Below, piece by piece: positions 49,988 to 61,980 of a DNA stretch of 64,000 nt; position 1 is the stretch's first letter; each line of letters begins with the position of its first letter. This DNA is from Aralia elata (lineage: Eukaryota; Streptophyta; Magnoliopsida; Apiales; Araliaceae), in assembly GCA_034770075.1 (NCBI GenBank), contig CM068382.1, forward strand, positions 496,001 through 560,000, given 5' to 3'. The notes under the pieces were generated by a model. It was given only the letters and a program-made list of their open reading frames with translations, did no database searches and was not told where the DNA came from. The position numbers were made by a program, and so were the translations under genes.

Positions 49988-52900
49988 ATGGGAGACCGCG
50001 AGGAGGATCCAAGGCCCCAAACACGGCCTTCTCTCAAGACCCATCCTTCTTTCAATAACTATTCCAAATGGAAACACAAGGTAGGTTCGTTTCTGAACGG
50101 GTTTCACTGATTCTGATTGTTGGCGCACTGCGTACTGTTCCCCCTTCATTTATTTTCGTATTTCAAATCATTGTATTCACCTATATGTGTTCGTGTTCGT
50201 GTTTGTATGTGCATATGTGTTATATATATATATATACACACACACACATACAACACTGAACACACTTCTTTTTTGTGAATATTGTATGTATCTAGCTGGA
50301 AAGTTAATGATTTTGTGCTGCAAAACTGTAGCTCACGGAAAACTGCTGCAAAAGGGTCCGGAATGATCGAACCCGGCTGCTTTGGAAGTTGAGATTACCT
50401 GAAGCTGAGGACAAATCTCTCAGCAATGAGGTTATTTTTCTTTATTGTAATATTTTTGTTTTTTCACTTTTAAACCATAGTTGTTTTTACAGTCTGTTGT
50501 TTAGCTATCTTTTTGTCGTCTGACATAGTTCATTATTTATGTTGCCTGCAGACTTTTATTTGTATAATTTCATTCTTAAGCTGAATGATTATATTAAAAC
50601 TGTTCTATGATTGTTTCATGACTTTCATCCTCTCATCACTCACAAACCAACAATGTACATGGTTGTTTCCTACTTATAGGCCTCTCGTAAGGACTGAGAT
50701 AGATCTGCGACAGATGGACATCTTTTCACTTGTATGTAGGCTAATACTAGACGAATTAGAACTTGTGATGTTTGTGTAGGAAAACCCCCCGAACTTGTCA
50801 TAGTGCATCGTCGAAGATACCCATGAGCTAAATAAGTCAACTTAAGGAAAAATTCTTTATTATTTGGAATATTGAAAACAGGATAGAGAGGGGGAATAAA
50901 CTTTTAAATGCATATATATTATAAAGAGAATAAGAATGTTCATGGATTTTTGCATCTATTTCATATTTATGGCGTACGAAGAGATGGCATAGATGTTGAA
51001 TAAATTTTCAACCATTTCAATTTGTTTTGCAGCCTTTAGATGTCTTTTGTGCTTCTCAATAGCTTTTTTGTTTTTGAGAGAGGTCGTTACAGTAGCATAA
51101 GGTGGTTGTAGTCATTTGATGCATTTGTAAACAAGTCATAGGATCACTAATATCTGCTGCATCCAGGAGAAGTCTCATGTATCTGATGACCAGGGGTAAA
51201 CTTTTCTAGAAACATGCATGCCTGCCAGGGGCACTCTTATTCTAATTTAGTGCCAGAGTGGAAGCATGCTTTAGTTTCATTGTAAGCATTGTCAAACAGG
51301 CTCCTCCTACCCCACCCCCAAATACCTTCCTGAGACCTCTAATGCATAGTAGACTCTGGTTCTTAGCCGAATTTGGAAACTTGTAGCACTTAATATACAC
51401 CTTTAAGCTTACCCTACTTCAAAGTTAATATTTGGGATTTTATTTACAGACAAAATGGTGCCTGCCAGTGTTAAATTATGCAGTTGTCAGGCCTTTGTTG
51501 AAACCTAACCAGAAAATGAGAGAGAAACAGAGATAGAGATAGAAATAAAAGAGAATTCAGAGAGAATAAGGGAGGAAGAAGGAGAAGAACTCTGTTATTT
51601 GTTACTGAATTCGTGAGATTGAGAGAGAGATAGAGAGAGATAGCTTAACAAGTTGTTCCCATTCATTCAAAAATTGCATAATATTCAAACGCTTGGAGGT
51701 TACCCATTACAACTATTTATCGAAAAGGAATGCTAAAAAGTAAAACTCCTAACCTACACCTCACTCCTTATCCTACACACACATGCTAACTAACCACCCA
51801 TGTACTTACATATGCATACAAAATATCTCACTCTAGAATATACTAACTAGTCTAGAATATACTAACTATTCTTTTGCTACCCAAAATACCCTCTGCCTGA
51901 CATTCCCTCCTCCTTAATAACATCCATGTCCTCATGGATATTGTTGATTTTCTGCTTTCTAGTCTTGGTAGCTGACTTGTAATACTTTTTGTTTGATATA
52001 CAACTGCAAATGTCACATTTCCAAAATGATCCAACCCTTCTTGAATTGTGAAGTAGGACAAACAACCCTTTTATTATCTTTTTTTTGAGCATCAATGCAC
52101 ACCAATAAATAGATGTTAATTCAAAAGAAAGAATAATGCTCTTGGCAATTGCAGCCCAATCACATATTGATCCTATGACCATTTTATAGAACAACTGAAA
52201 CCTCATCCTTATAGTTTCTTCATTCACCAAGGGATCTACTTATGCTATAGGCCTTAGCTAATTGAGTGCAATCAGATTATTCATTAGGATCCAAACAACA
52301 CTATGGTTAATAGGGCTTAGAAATTTCACATAAAACAAGATTGTTGTCCCACTCCTCTGATTTGGGTTTGTTAGCTTTAGAGAATCTCCAGGGAGGAAAG
52401 TTGAAATTGGCATTTGTGCCACAACTTTATTTTTCATACAGATTTCTCTTGTAAGTAAATTCTCAAACTGAAAGTCCTCAAAGAATATTCCCATTTTGTC
52501 TCTGCAAGGAACATGCTTAACAAACCACTCCCCCTTAATGATAGATAACTTGCCTCTAACATCAATTGTTCCCAGTAGTGTATGATTACTATTCTTGAAA
52601 ATTAAACTGGCCTCAAGTCTAAGATTACCTTGAACCTTGATTCCCTTTTGTATCTTTTTTAGAAACTAATACATTCAATGGCTGTAATTCTCCTCTTGTT
52701 GCAGAAAATCTTTGCCTTCTTCCTTGAAGTTTCTGTGCAACAATCATTGATAAAAGTTTATTGTCAAAACCATAATCAATGGCCTTATCTTGGTTAACAC
52801 TCGTGCAAACCTCTTCACCATTAAAGTAATCCCGTTGAAGTAACTGTCCATTTTCATCAGCCGCAAAGCATTGAAGGTGGATACCCAATATAGGCTTTTT

Positions 52901-55900
52901 GAGGTCTACAAAGGTGAGATTTGGATTGGTTTTGGGGTAGGAAATGAGGGGTCTGTTGTGTAGATTGGTGAAAGTAATGCTGGTTGTGGAGGGGGCAATA
53001 TTTGGGGTTTGTTTCCGAAGTAAACTATAGGGTAGTGGGCTGGTGTATGGATTGAGGTATCGGTTGTTGATCTTGGGGTCAAGTTCAACAACCCATGATC
53101 ATTGGTAAAAGTTTCTGTGCAACAATCATTGGTAAAAGTTTATTGTCAAAACCATAATCAATGGCCTTATCTTGGTTAACACTCGTGCAAACCTCATCAC
53201 CATTAAAGTAATCCTGTTGAAGTAGCTGCCCATTTTCATCAGCCTCAAAGCATTGAAGGTGGATACCCAATATAGACTTTTTGAGGTCTACAAAGGTAAG
53301 ATTTGGATTGGTTTTGGGGTAGGAAATGAGGGGTCTGTTGTGTAGATTGGTGAAAGTAATGCTGGTTGTGGAGGGGGCAATTTTTGGGGTTTGTTTCCAA
53401 AGTAAACTATAAGGTAGTGGGCTGGTGTATGGATTGAGGTATGGGTTGTTAATCTTGGGGTCAAGTTCATAGGATTTTTCTTGCTTGTAGGTTTGGAACA
53501 ATGCCCTGGGTTTAAGTAGCTTCCTCTTCCTTTTGGTGTCATTTTTAAGGCCTCCAATAGGTTGAGGAATTTCACTATCCTCTTGGTTTCTCAAACTCAT
53601 CAAAGATTGGGGTTCCTTCATATTGTGATGATTCATCATAGGTAGGTGGACCATCGGTCTCCTCATGCTCAACATAATCATTAAACATAGGGTTATTCCC
53701 TCTTGTTGGCGCTCTTCATTATATATAGGAGTACAATAATGAAGTGTTGTTCTATCATTGTTTATAAATGCTCCAGAGCATGGTTTCTTTGACATAAGCT
53801 TTTGGTATGCACCCTTGGCCACTGTGTTTCCCTAGTTCTCTGAGCTTTGTTTACCTTACCTTTTTTGTTGAAAACAAGTTGCCCTCAGCAATAGCAGTCT
53901 GCCACTCATTACTCGGAACATCATCAATTATTGGAGTCCCCTTATCTTCATCATACTCATCATATATAGGAGCTCCTTCACAATTTGTTTCTTCACAATC
54001 CTTGATCTAGTTGCTAGCATTATCACTTTCAGTGAATGATGGGAACACAAGCTTGTAATGGTTGAGTTCCTTTCCCTCATTTTCTTCAACAAAATTGTTC
54101 TTCCTCCTCCATTGGACATCATTTTCTTCATTTATTCTGGACTTTAACTTCTCAGCATGACTTGGATTTCTAAAATGTCCCTTATCTTCTATATGGCCCA
54201 TGTGAGCTAGCATCTTGCCCTTCCTTTTATCTCCAACAGGATTAACAAAACCCACATCATAATTTGAGCCATTTTGCTTCAACAACTCATCCATACCAGC
54301 TATGAAGTAGTCCATTCTCTCATTAATAAGCTGCAACTTCTCATTTGTATACTCTATGTAAACAACTCATTCATACCAGCTATGAAGTAGTCCATTCTCT
54401 CATTAATAAGCTGCAACTTCTCATTTATATACTCTTTGTAACTTAGAAAGTCCTGCTGTAACATTTGTGATGGTCCAGTTATGTTTCTCTGAGTTTTAGA
54501 ATGAAATGAATCACGTGACAATTGTGATATCGAGTTAGAAAATTAATCCCAAGCAGTAGCAATACTACTTGAGTGAGAGTAAATGAGCTTAAGTGGTTTT
54601 TAAGTAAGAAAAGGATATCCTCAGTGAAACAAACTGAGGCCAAACAAGATTAAACTCAACTAGCTAGAGCTTAGTTGAATTTTAATGAGTATATGGACAC
54701 ACAAATGAAGCTATAGCACCAAAGGATCAAAAATAATATTAACACGAGTTAACAGAGTAATAACAAGCACTAATATTAACACATAAGCAGAAATTGTTTA
54801 GTATTAGAAGGCTCTACAATCGTAGACGGGAATAACTTATAAGACTCTATGATCGTAGACTGGAACATCTTATAAGACTCTACGATCGTTGACTGGAACA
54901 GCTCATAAGACTCTATGATCGTTGACTGGAACAACTTATAAGACTTTGCCATCGTTGACTGAAACAACTTGTAAGACTCTATGATTGAAACAACTTGTAA
55001 GACTCTATGATTGAAACAACTTGTAAGACTCTACGATTGAAACAATTAGACTCTACGACTGAAACAACTTGTAAAACTCTACAATTGACACAACTTGTAA
55101 GACTCTACGATTTAGACTCTACAACTGAAACAATTTGCAAGACTACGATTGAAACAATTTGTAAGACTTTACGACTGAAACAATTTGTAAGACTCTACGA
55201 TTGAAACAATTTGTGAGACTCCACGACTGAAACAACTTAATACGAATCACCTAACACAAATCAAACAAAACTAATTCATAGAATCTGGAAATTTTTTGCC
55301 GACAAAGAAGATCAAGCAAAATATGAATTAAAATGTGTGGGTGATGTTGTAAATGAGTTTTATGGAATGAACTATCTGTATGTGATAGGAACGAGTGAGG
55401 TGGAAATGTTTAATACCTGAAACAAGGGAATTAACACTTGAATTTGCTGAGTTGTAGGTACGGAGTCACCGAGACCTATTTTTTGTTGCTATGGGGTAGA
55501 GATTTGCAGTTGTTGCCAATGGTTTTGTGTTGGTTCTGGCTAGTGGTTGAAGGCTGAAAGAAGGTAGAAGAGATAGAATTCAGAGGTTGAAGATCGAGAA
55601 GAACATAGGATATAGAGGAAGAAGATGATGAGTTTGGATAGAACTTGAGCTCTGATACCAATTTGTCTGGCCCTTGTTGAAGCCTAACCAGAAAATAAGA
55701 GAGAAATAGAGATAGAGATAGAAATAAGAGAGAATTCAGAGAATAAGGGAGGAAGAAGGAGAAGAACTCAGTCATGAGACTGAGAGAGAGATAGAGAGAG
55801 AAAGCTTAACAAGCTGTTCCCATTCATTCAGAAATTGCATAGTATTCAAAAGCTTGGAGGTTACTCCACCCATCACAACTATTTATAGAAAAGGAATGCT

Positions 55901-58900
55901 GAAAAGTAAAAGCTCCTAACCTACACCTCATTCCTTATCCTACACACACATGCTAACTAACCACCCATGTGCATACATGTGCATACAAAATATCTAACTC
56001 TAGAATATACTAACTACTCAAAAATATACTAACTATTCTTTTGCTGCCCAAAATACCCTCTGCCTGATAGCAGTCCATGCTTGTCTTTCAAGTTCTAATT
56101 CTCTCAAAATTTACAGCTCCACATATTAGATTATTAGTCATAGTATTGAGACCTTAGCTAAGCAATAGACTTCCCCAATTTGAATAACAAGCATTAATAG
56201 AGAAATCCTCTAATGACTCATGAATTATTGTAGGAAGTTATTTATACAATGATCTATCACGTCCACATGAACAATTCAAACAAGTCTACTCATTGTTGTT
56301 CATTTAATAACGCTTTCGTGCACCATATGAATTTGTGATATTTCGTTTTCAATACTTGCAAGGAAACCAAGAGTTGAGGGTCTGCATTCAATTCTCTCTC
56401 TCTCTATATATATATATGTGTGTGTGTGTGTGTTGGGGGGGGGGTTTGTGAAAGTTCATCTTTGCTAAATGAAGGAAAATAATTGAAACCATAGTTTGTG
56501 TTTTTAGAAAAAAAGGGAATCTCACTAATAATGATGCCAATGAATCGGTGTCTAAAATAACTTGTCGAATTTGATACAGATTTTCTTGTTAGAGTTATTT
56601 CTCTTTCTTGACTCATTCTCGTGCTCCGGTTCAGTTGCTTTTGACTTCTGTCATTTGGAAGGCAAATGTTTGAATTAAAATTTCTCTCTGGTTTTACAAA
56701 GGAATACTAATGTTCTTTATTAGTTGTTCAGACCTCACAGAACTCTGTCTCCATTCATCTATATTGTGTTACGTGTAAGCAGAATGATGAGACATACTCA
56801 TTTATTTTTATATTGTCTCATTACTTGGAGTTTGTGAATCTTTATTATTGGTGTGTTGGGGAGGAATGGGTACCTCGATAGAGGATTTGTTGCTTACTCA
56901 GTTCAGAGTTTTAGAGTTTTAGAGGGATGTTAAGATGCTTTTCAAGTGCAATATCTTTTCAGGATTTGGGCTAATCATAATTTTGTTTTTTTAGTGATAG
57001 CTATTTATCTCTCGCTTTTTATAATTACGTGTGTTTTTAGAGTATTAGTACTCCTCTTTCGAGTGTTTTCTTTAATTTTCACTTGTTATATGATGGGTGG
57101 ACTTCTAGTCCCCTATGCTTTTGTATTCTCTTTTTTATCTAATAAAATTTATTCTTATATAAAAAAACTAAAAAGGAATTGAAGCCATAGTTGCTTAAAG
57201 ACTATTAAGTTTTGTATGCGAGATCTATTTAGAGCTTCAATATTCAACAAAGCTGAATAGTAGAAGAAAGAAATTCACTTACCCACCTATATTTTTTAGT
57301 GGAACATATTCTGTTATCTGTTCTATCTTACATTATTGTAGTTGGTGCCTGTTAGTTTTGGTGTGGTACCTCCATCAAGTGAAGAGTGAAGACTCGAGAT
57401 TAGATTTTTATAAAAGAAAATTATAATACCTAGATACAATTGCAAACTATCCTATAATTTATGGACCACGTGCATAGTGCGTCACACCACTAATATGAAT
57501 AAATTGATGTTTGTTATCAGTATTTTGTTTTTACTTGGTTATTTTAAAAATTGAGTGGCGTGAACTATGCATTGGATGTATGCTTTTGTTGCTCTTCAGA
57601 GTATTCCAGTTACCTACCTATTTTTATTAATTTCTTTTGGTCGCAGGAGTTCATCAAGTCAACTTTCCAGGAGATAGTTTCTGATGAACTCAAAAAGATA
57701 AAAGGCTTGCCGTTTGATGACCATGCTGGTCCTCCAATTTCTGCTTCTGAAACCAATGATTTGTTATGGGAATATGATGGTCTTCATGCAGCTTGTCAAG
57801 AGGAACGTGAAGAAATATTGTTAGAAATGCAAAGAATTTTTTATGATGATCTTAGGTTGGATCAAACTAGAGGAGGTGATTTGTGGGTTTCTTTAATGAA
57901 GAGTTCATAAAATTATTCTGCATGTGGGTTTGGAATGAAAATTTATAGCCTCCAATCAATAAATGGATGACAATAAACATTTAAGTGTAAAATAACACAT
58001 TAGGGATTTAGTTATTTATTTTTTATATAAGCATTGTATCAGTCTTCAGTGAAGTGTTGATTTTCTTCGTAAATCCTTCATGTTCGTAGGTCACTAGGTT
58101 GTAAAGGAATTTTAAATTCGTATGTTATCCCCAGCATTTTACTGAATGTTAACACCTCATCTTTCTAACAAATGCGAATGTGTCAGAATAGTTGTCATTG
58201 TTCTTAATTCTTTCAGTTTAACACTTTGTTCCTCTAGGCCCATCCCCTGCATGCCTCTTTTAGAAAGCGGACACTCTATTTTCTCATTATTTTGTCTGCA
58301 TTAATGTTGTTCTGGTCTCTTAGTTGTCTAAAATGCGGGTAGCTGAGAATTATTTAATCATTAATTTTTTTTCAGCGCAACTTTTCTATTTCCCCCTCTT
58401 TTTTGTTTTTGTTTTTCTTGAAGGGGATATATGATATGCACTCATTATTTTTTGAGATTATATTTACTTTAGCTCCTCACAGAACCAGAAAACTGTATCA
58501 AAACTTGGGAAGACGAGGAGGACGAATACTTGGCGTGTGCCGTTTTTGAGCATATGCAGCTGAATGATGAGCAGGTATGTTACAAACAACTGTATCAGTG
58601 TTCCAGTATGTGCTAGCAATATACCCGTGTAATGTACATTTAATATGGGTGAATCAGTTCTATGCTTGGCCTGTAAAAGAAGTGTATTGTTGTAAATAAC
58701 TGAATATGGATGAATCTTAGTATTGAACCTAACACAATTTGTATTTGAAAATTGCAAATACATATGAATGAGTTATTTAGTTATCATTTTTCTATATATA
58801 ATGTAAAAGTTTTGTGCATTACAATTCTTGGCAGAATTTAATAGTCCCTCCCAGGCTCCCACCCCTAGTTACCTCCAATAAAAGGGTAAAAGATGGGGAA

Positions 58901-60766
58901 ATAGTGGGAGGGAGCAATATGGAATTGTAATCTTCAGTAAAGATTTCAAAGCAGTGAGATAGCCAAACAGATTTTCTGACTGACAATAGTTGAAAGCCTT
59001 ATCCTTCCAAAATATTTTTTCAAGAATAGGGTTTATATCTTAAACAAGAAAGCTTCTAATTTTTTGCCCATCATCGAATGCTATTGTTACTTGATAGGAC
59101 TACACGTTTCAGAGTCCATGATTTGAATCACTTCTCATATGTTGGGTTTTATGATCTGATCTCTTATTAAAAGTACTCTAAATTATATTATATTGATTTC
59201 ACTTTGCTTTCCTCCAAAACAGCATTCATAAACAAATTATCCAATTAATAGTTTTGATATTGCTACTAGGTGCAAAAGAAGGTTTGGTGTCCCATCTGCA
59301 AGCAAGGAGAGTTGCAAGAGAACTGCTCTCATATTTATTGTTCTCGTTGTGAACTTAAACTGAACAGAGAAGAAGAGGTTCTGTTACTGTTTCCTCTTTC
59401 TTGCTTTTAAGTTTACTGCAGTAGGATCTTGGAATGTGTGTAATTCTGGTTGTTTAGATTCCGGAGGAATCAAAAATAGCTAGTTCTTTAGGTACCGCTG
59501 ATATATCTGGCATGTATATATGCTAAACAGGGCAGTAGGGGCAGCAGTAGTGATTGTGCAAGAGGTAGATGCCATAGAGTTTCATTCTACCTTCTTCACT
59601 TCACCATCCCTCATGGTTGACATCACCATGGGGAAGCTTTTGCAGTGCTAGGCAAATTAAACACTCCAAATCCTTTGTTTTGCATGCCCCCCTATATATA
59701 GAGAATATCGCCATTGGAACATGTGGTGTCATCTGACTTGTAACCAGTGGCGAAGCCAGAAATAATTTTCAGTGGGGTCAAAATTATTATTAAGCTATAA
59801 ATAATTTGGAAGGGGTTCGGGGGCAGCGCCCCCGAGCCAATTTTTTGCAATACTTTTGTACTTTTGGGTCACACACACATGTATATTTATATATATATAT
59901 ATACTATATTACAGTGACAATATAATAAGTAATAATATATGGTATATATATATACTATATTGGCTCATAATAGACTTTTTTATCACAATTGTTTATAAGT
60001 AATTAATTCATTAATTATTTTTAAAAATAATATAAATTATATTATTATTTAGTTTAAAATATTATAGAGAGATATACATATATTGAGAGGATATGAGTCA
60101 TATGTGGTTAAAATTTGATTGACAAAATTATAAATTTTTAATTTGACCCCGTATAGTAGAAAATTTTTAGAATTTTAGTGGGGTCAATTTTTATATAATA
60201 CTAAAAAATTTTAAAATTTACCTTACATTATAAAGCAATTATTTTTTTCAGTGGGGTCAATTGACCCCACAACCTTATATGTAGCTTCGCCCCTGCTTGT
60301 AACATCCACTTCTATTCCTAGAGGTGCTTGCGTCTCTTCTCTGGAACTCGAGTACAAGTGGGTATTACTGGCATCAGTTTTCTAATTATTGACTCTGGAC
60401 TTGCAATTCTGGTGAATGGTTTACTTGAGAATCATGTTTACTTATCTTGCCTCAATAATAATCCAGTAATTTTCAAATGTTCAGCACTTCTGTTATTCCC
60501 TCTGAATTTGAATGATAAATCTCATGTTGAAAATAAGTGAAAACACCAATTCTGGTTGGCACTATTCGAGATCCTGAAAAAATTTTATGGCTGTCAACTT
60601 TCAGGTCACTTTAGACTTGACGGGGAATCGGCTGGCTGAAGCTCACGCAGAACATCTTGATAGGGGATGCAGGATGAAACCAAAGTTCTGCATCGAGTCT
60701 AGATTCGACCTAACTGCATTGTACATAGAATGTCAGGGTTGCAGTACCTTTGAGGTTGTAATATAG
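49988..60766 (+). CDS. RPAIN: RPA-interacting protein (RPAIN-like)
   Basis: In other eukaryotes this protein helps import replication protein A into the nucleus. Six exons: 49988-50080, 50332-50430, 57647-57875, 58483-58574, 59270-59377, 60605-60766, total 783 bp (260 aa). The N-terminus has SKWKHKLTENCCKRVRNDRT and LLWKLRLP, the basic region expected in the family. The middle is acidic (EEREEILLEMQRIFYDDL, TWEDEEDEYLACAVFEHMQL). The C-terminus is a zinc-finger-like segment: CPIC, then CSHIYCSRC, then CRMKPKFC and CQGC, with the ending TFEVVI. The exon 3/4 junction is the least certain: I used donor GAG|GTGATT at 57875 and acceptor CTCACAG ending at 58482, because they keep the frame into EPENCIKTW. 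Intron 2 is 7.2 kb, of which 4.6 kb is an antisense LTR element. Confidence 0.87.
50431..51479. other. RPAIN intron 2, part upstream of the LTR element
   Basis: No coding sequence or repeat of note in this 1-kb stretch. Confidence 0.5.
51485..51902 (-). repeat. 3' LTR of the antisense element
   Basis: It starts TGTCAGGCC and ends GCCTGACA (plus-strand view). It contains long GAGAGA/AGATAGAGATAG runs and the phrase ACACACATGCTAACTAACCA shared with the other LTR. Confidence 0.88.
52729..53475. repeat. About 375-bp tandem duplication inside the LTR element
   Basis: The block starting TTTCTGTGCAACAATCATTG at about 52729 is repeated from about 53111. Both copies include AAAACCATAATCAATGGCC and GAGGTCTACAAAGGTGAG or its near match. 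The copies differ at scattered positions, so the duplication is not an assembly stutter of identical reads. Confidence 0.85.
53085..53822 (-). CDS. Open frame of unknown function inside the LTR element (245 aa)
   Basis: The longest internal frame of the element reads on the same strand as its primer site. It starts MAKGAYQKLMSKKPCSGAFI. A proline/threonine-rich middle (SPLPYSLLWKQTPKIAP) leads to GIHLQCFEADENGQLLQ, QDYFNGDEVCTSVNQDK and AIDYGFDNKLL. A diverged copy of the last part occurs again at 52888-52625 because of the tandem duplication. There is no CCHC knuckle, no DTGA/DSGA-type protease motif and no polymerase motif. It could be a rearranged gag-like or extra frame, or a chance survivor. 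I cannot assign a function. Confidence 0.4.
   Translation of the reverse strand: MAKGAYQKLMSKKPCSGAFINNDRTTLHYCTPIYNEERQQEGITLCLMIMLSMRRPMVHLPMMNHHNMKEPQSLMSLRNQEDSEIPQPIGGLKNDTKRKRKLLKPRALFQTYKQEKSYELDPKINNPYLNPYTSPLPYSLLWKQTPKIAPSTTSITFTNLHNRPLISYPKTNPNLTFVDLKKSILGIHLQCFEADENGQLLQQDYFNGDEVCTSVNQDKAIDYGFDNKLLPMIVAQKLLPMIMGC
54007..54336 (-). pseudogene. Gag-like fragment inside the LTR element, disrupted by a 79-bp duplication
   Basis: The frame starts MQLINERMDYFIAGMDELLK and goes on with lysine/glutamate-rich sequence (KLKSRINEENDVQWRRKNN). Upstream, 54360-54440 repeats the first about 79 bp (INERMDYFIAGMNELF) and then hits a stop, so the duplication breaks the original frame. The coiled-coil-like, charged start is what one expects of a gag N-terminus; that is inference. 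Confidence 0.4.
54800..55245 (-). repeat. Minisatellite inside the LTR element, partly in frame (11-residue unit)
   Basis: First about five 33-bp units (ATAAGACTCTATGATCGTAG type, 54800-54975), then about ten shorter 18-27-bp units (ACTTGTAAGACTCTACGATT and GAAACAA). On the minus strand the 33-bp units stay in frame and spell FQSTI-x-ESYKL repeatedly. The shorter units break this periodicity. Confidence 0.85.
55664..56069 (-). repeat. 5' LTR of the antisense element
   Basis: The other copy of the LTR. On the minus strand it is followed within a few bases by TGGTATCAGAGC (about 55649-55660), the tRNA primer site, so this is the 5' LTR of the element. Confidence 0.88.
56075..57646. other. RPAIN intron 2, part downstream of the LTR element
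   Basis: Contains a TA/GT microsatellite near 56405-56432 and otherwise no recognisable feature before the exon 3 acceptor. Confidence 0.5.
59745..60295. mobile_element. hAT-like element with 8-bp target duplication in RPAIN intron 5
   Basis: The direct repeat CTTGTAAC lies at 59737-59744 and 60296-60303. The left end is CAGTGGCGAAGCCAGAAATAA and the complement of the right end is CAGGGGCGAAGCTACATATAA. GTGGGGTCAA words occur near both ends and a GGGGGCAGCGCCCCC hairpin lies inside the left part. 551 bp, no transposase. The 8-bp duplication fits the hAT superfamily. Confidence 0.82.
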
Positions 60767-60898
60767 CTACTTTCATACTCATACAATAATATTTTATTTT
60801 ATTTTTTTTAAAAAAAATCAAACAAGAAAAGCTTTAGCTACTTCACCACATACTGGTGATCACAGGGCAAGCATTTTCACAAGCTTTTTAGATGCTTT

Positions 60899-60944
<46 letters not shown>

Positions 60945-61980
60945 GCACACACACACAAGCATTCTTTGACACATTATCCAAGAATGGAGGAAGTATGGAA
61001 TTCCTTGTATATTTGATTGAAATAAATCCTTCTGCTAGAAAGCAGATCCACTTTGCAATTCAAAAGAAAATGTCCAATCAATTAATTAAGCACTACAGAC
61101 TTCATCTTTGTGTCAAATTTATCTCAAATTGTATTCATCTGAAATGCATCAACTCAACAATCTACAACACGCATAATGATCGAGTTACTAAGGTAATTCA
61201 ACAACGCATACTTCAATTCTTACCATTCAATGCCTAGCGATATGTTATATAACCACACATCTCATTGAAATGGGAATGCTGCACATTTAAGAAATTACTG
61301 AAACATAAACATCCATTATTTATTTAATGAATTGAATGAACTTCAAGATGATCTGATTAATATTAAATTTAATGTTAAAGACCAGGCTGCAATCCAACAT
61401 GGCCTGTATTGATGAGAAAAAGACATGAAAAGTCGTTCTGGGATGAGAAAATTGTATTAGTAAGATCCATCTTTCAAAAAAAATAGTCGCAGCTCAAAGA
61501 AAATAATTCACCAATCCAAGTCTTAATGTTTCATCTCTCAATAAATACATTGGACAGATGAAACGCTATCACAAACAAAATAAATTGGAAAAGGAAAAGG
61601 AAAAAGAAAAAGAAAAGAACCAGGCAAAACAAATCCATCTGATACACATGATATGGCCGATAAAGTCTCACATGGATGCATAAGATGATCGGCAAAAATG
61701 CTATTTTACAACAACCAGAGATGACAACGTCCACATGACTGCGTATCTCTGCTGTCCAAAATCAATTTACAGCAACACTAGCGTACTTTTGCACTTCATC
61801 ATTCACACATTCCAGCAAGGTCTCCTTTAAAAGCCCAGATTATGCAGTAACGAGTATCAACAAAATGCAGGGCAGCAGTGGATGTATAAAACATATACAT
61901 ACTGGAATAAATGCTTCTCTTCTCGCAAAAATGGCGGGTTCTAAATGAAGTAGCTTGAAGTTAAAGAATTATCACAGCAT
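60767..61980. other. Convergent 3' region between RPAIN and auxilin-like genes
   Basis: Holds both 3' UTRs and a CT/CA compound microsatellite (60901-60957). No other gene is recognisable. Confidence 0.6.
60901..60957. repeat. (CT)n(CA)n compound microsatellite
   Basis: About fifteen CT units followed by about thirteen CA units with one G. Confidence 0.92.

Larger units (their letters stand above)
51485..56069 (-). mobile_element. LTR retrotransposon, apparently non-autonomous, antisense in RPAIN intron 2
   Basis: Direct repeats 51485-51902 and 55664-56069 (418 and 406 bp) share long identical stretches. The ends are TGTCAGGC...GCCTGACA for the first; the second ends GATA where the first ends GACA. 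A perfect 5-bp target duplication GCAGT lies at 51480-51484 and 56070-56074. Read on the minus strand, TGGTATCAGAGC follows the 55664-56069 repeat by a few bases: the primer site for initiator-Met tRNA. A purine tract (AAGGAGGAGGGAA) adjoins the other repeat at 51903. So the element points to the minus strand. The interior (3.76 kb) has gag-like or unknown frames but no recognisable protease, integrase, reverse transcriptase or RNase H. Superfamily not assigned. Confidence 0.88.

Noticed and set aside
54800..55245. CRISPR-like array
   Set aside because: Repeats are directly adjacent and degenerate with no unique spacers, in plant DNA inside a retroelement; it is a minisatellite.
57876..57910. 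RPAIN ending at the stop at 57908-57910
   Set aside because: The conserved acidic and zinc-finger exons downstream join in frame using the donor at 57875, so the stop is intronic read-through.
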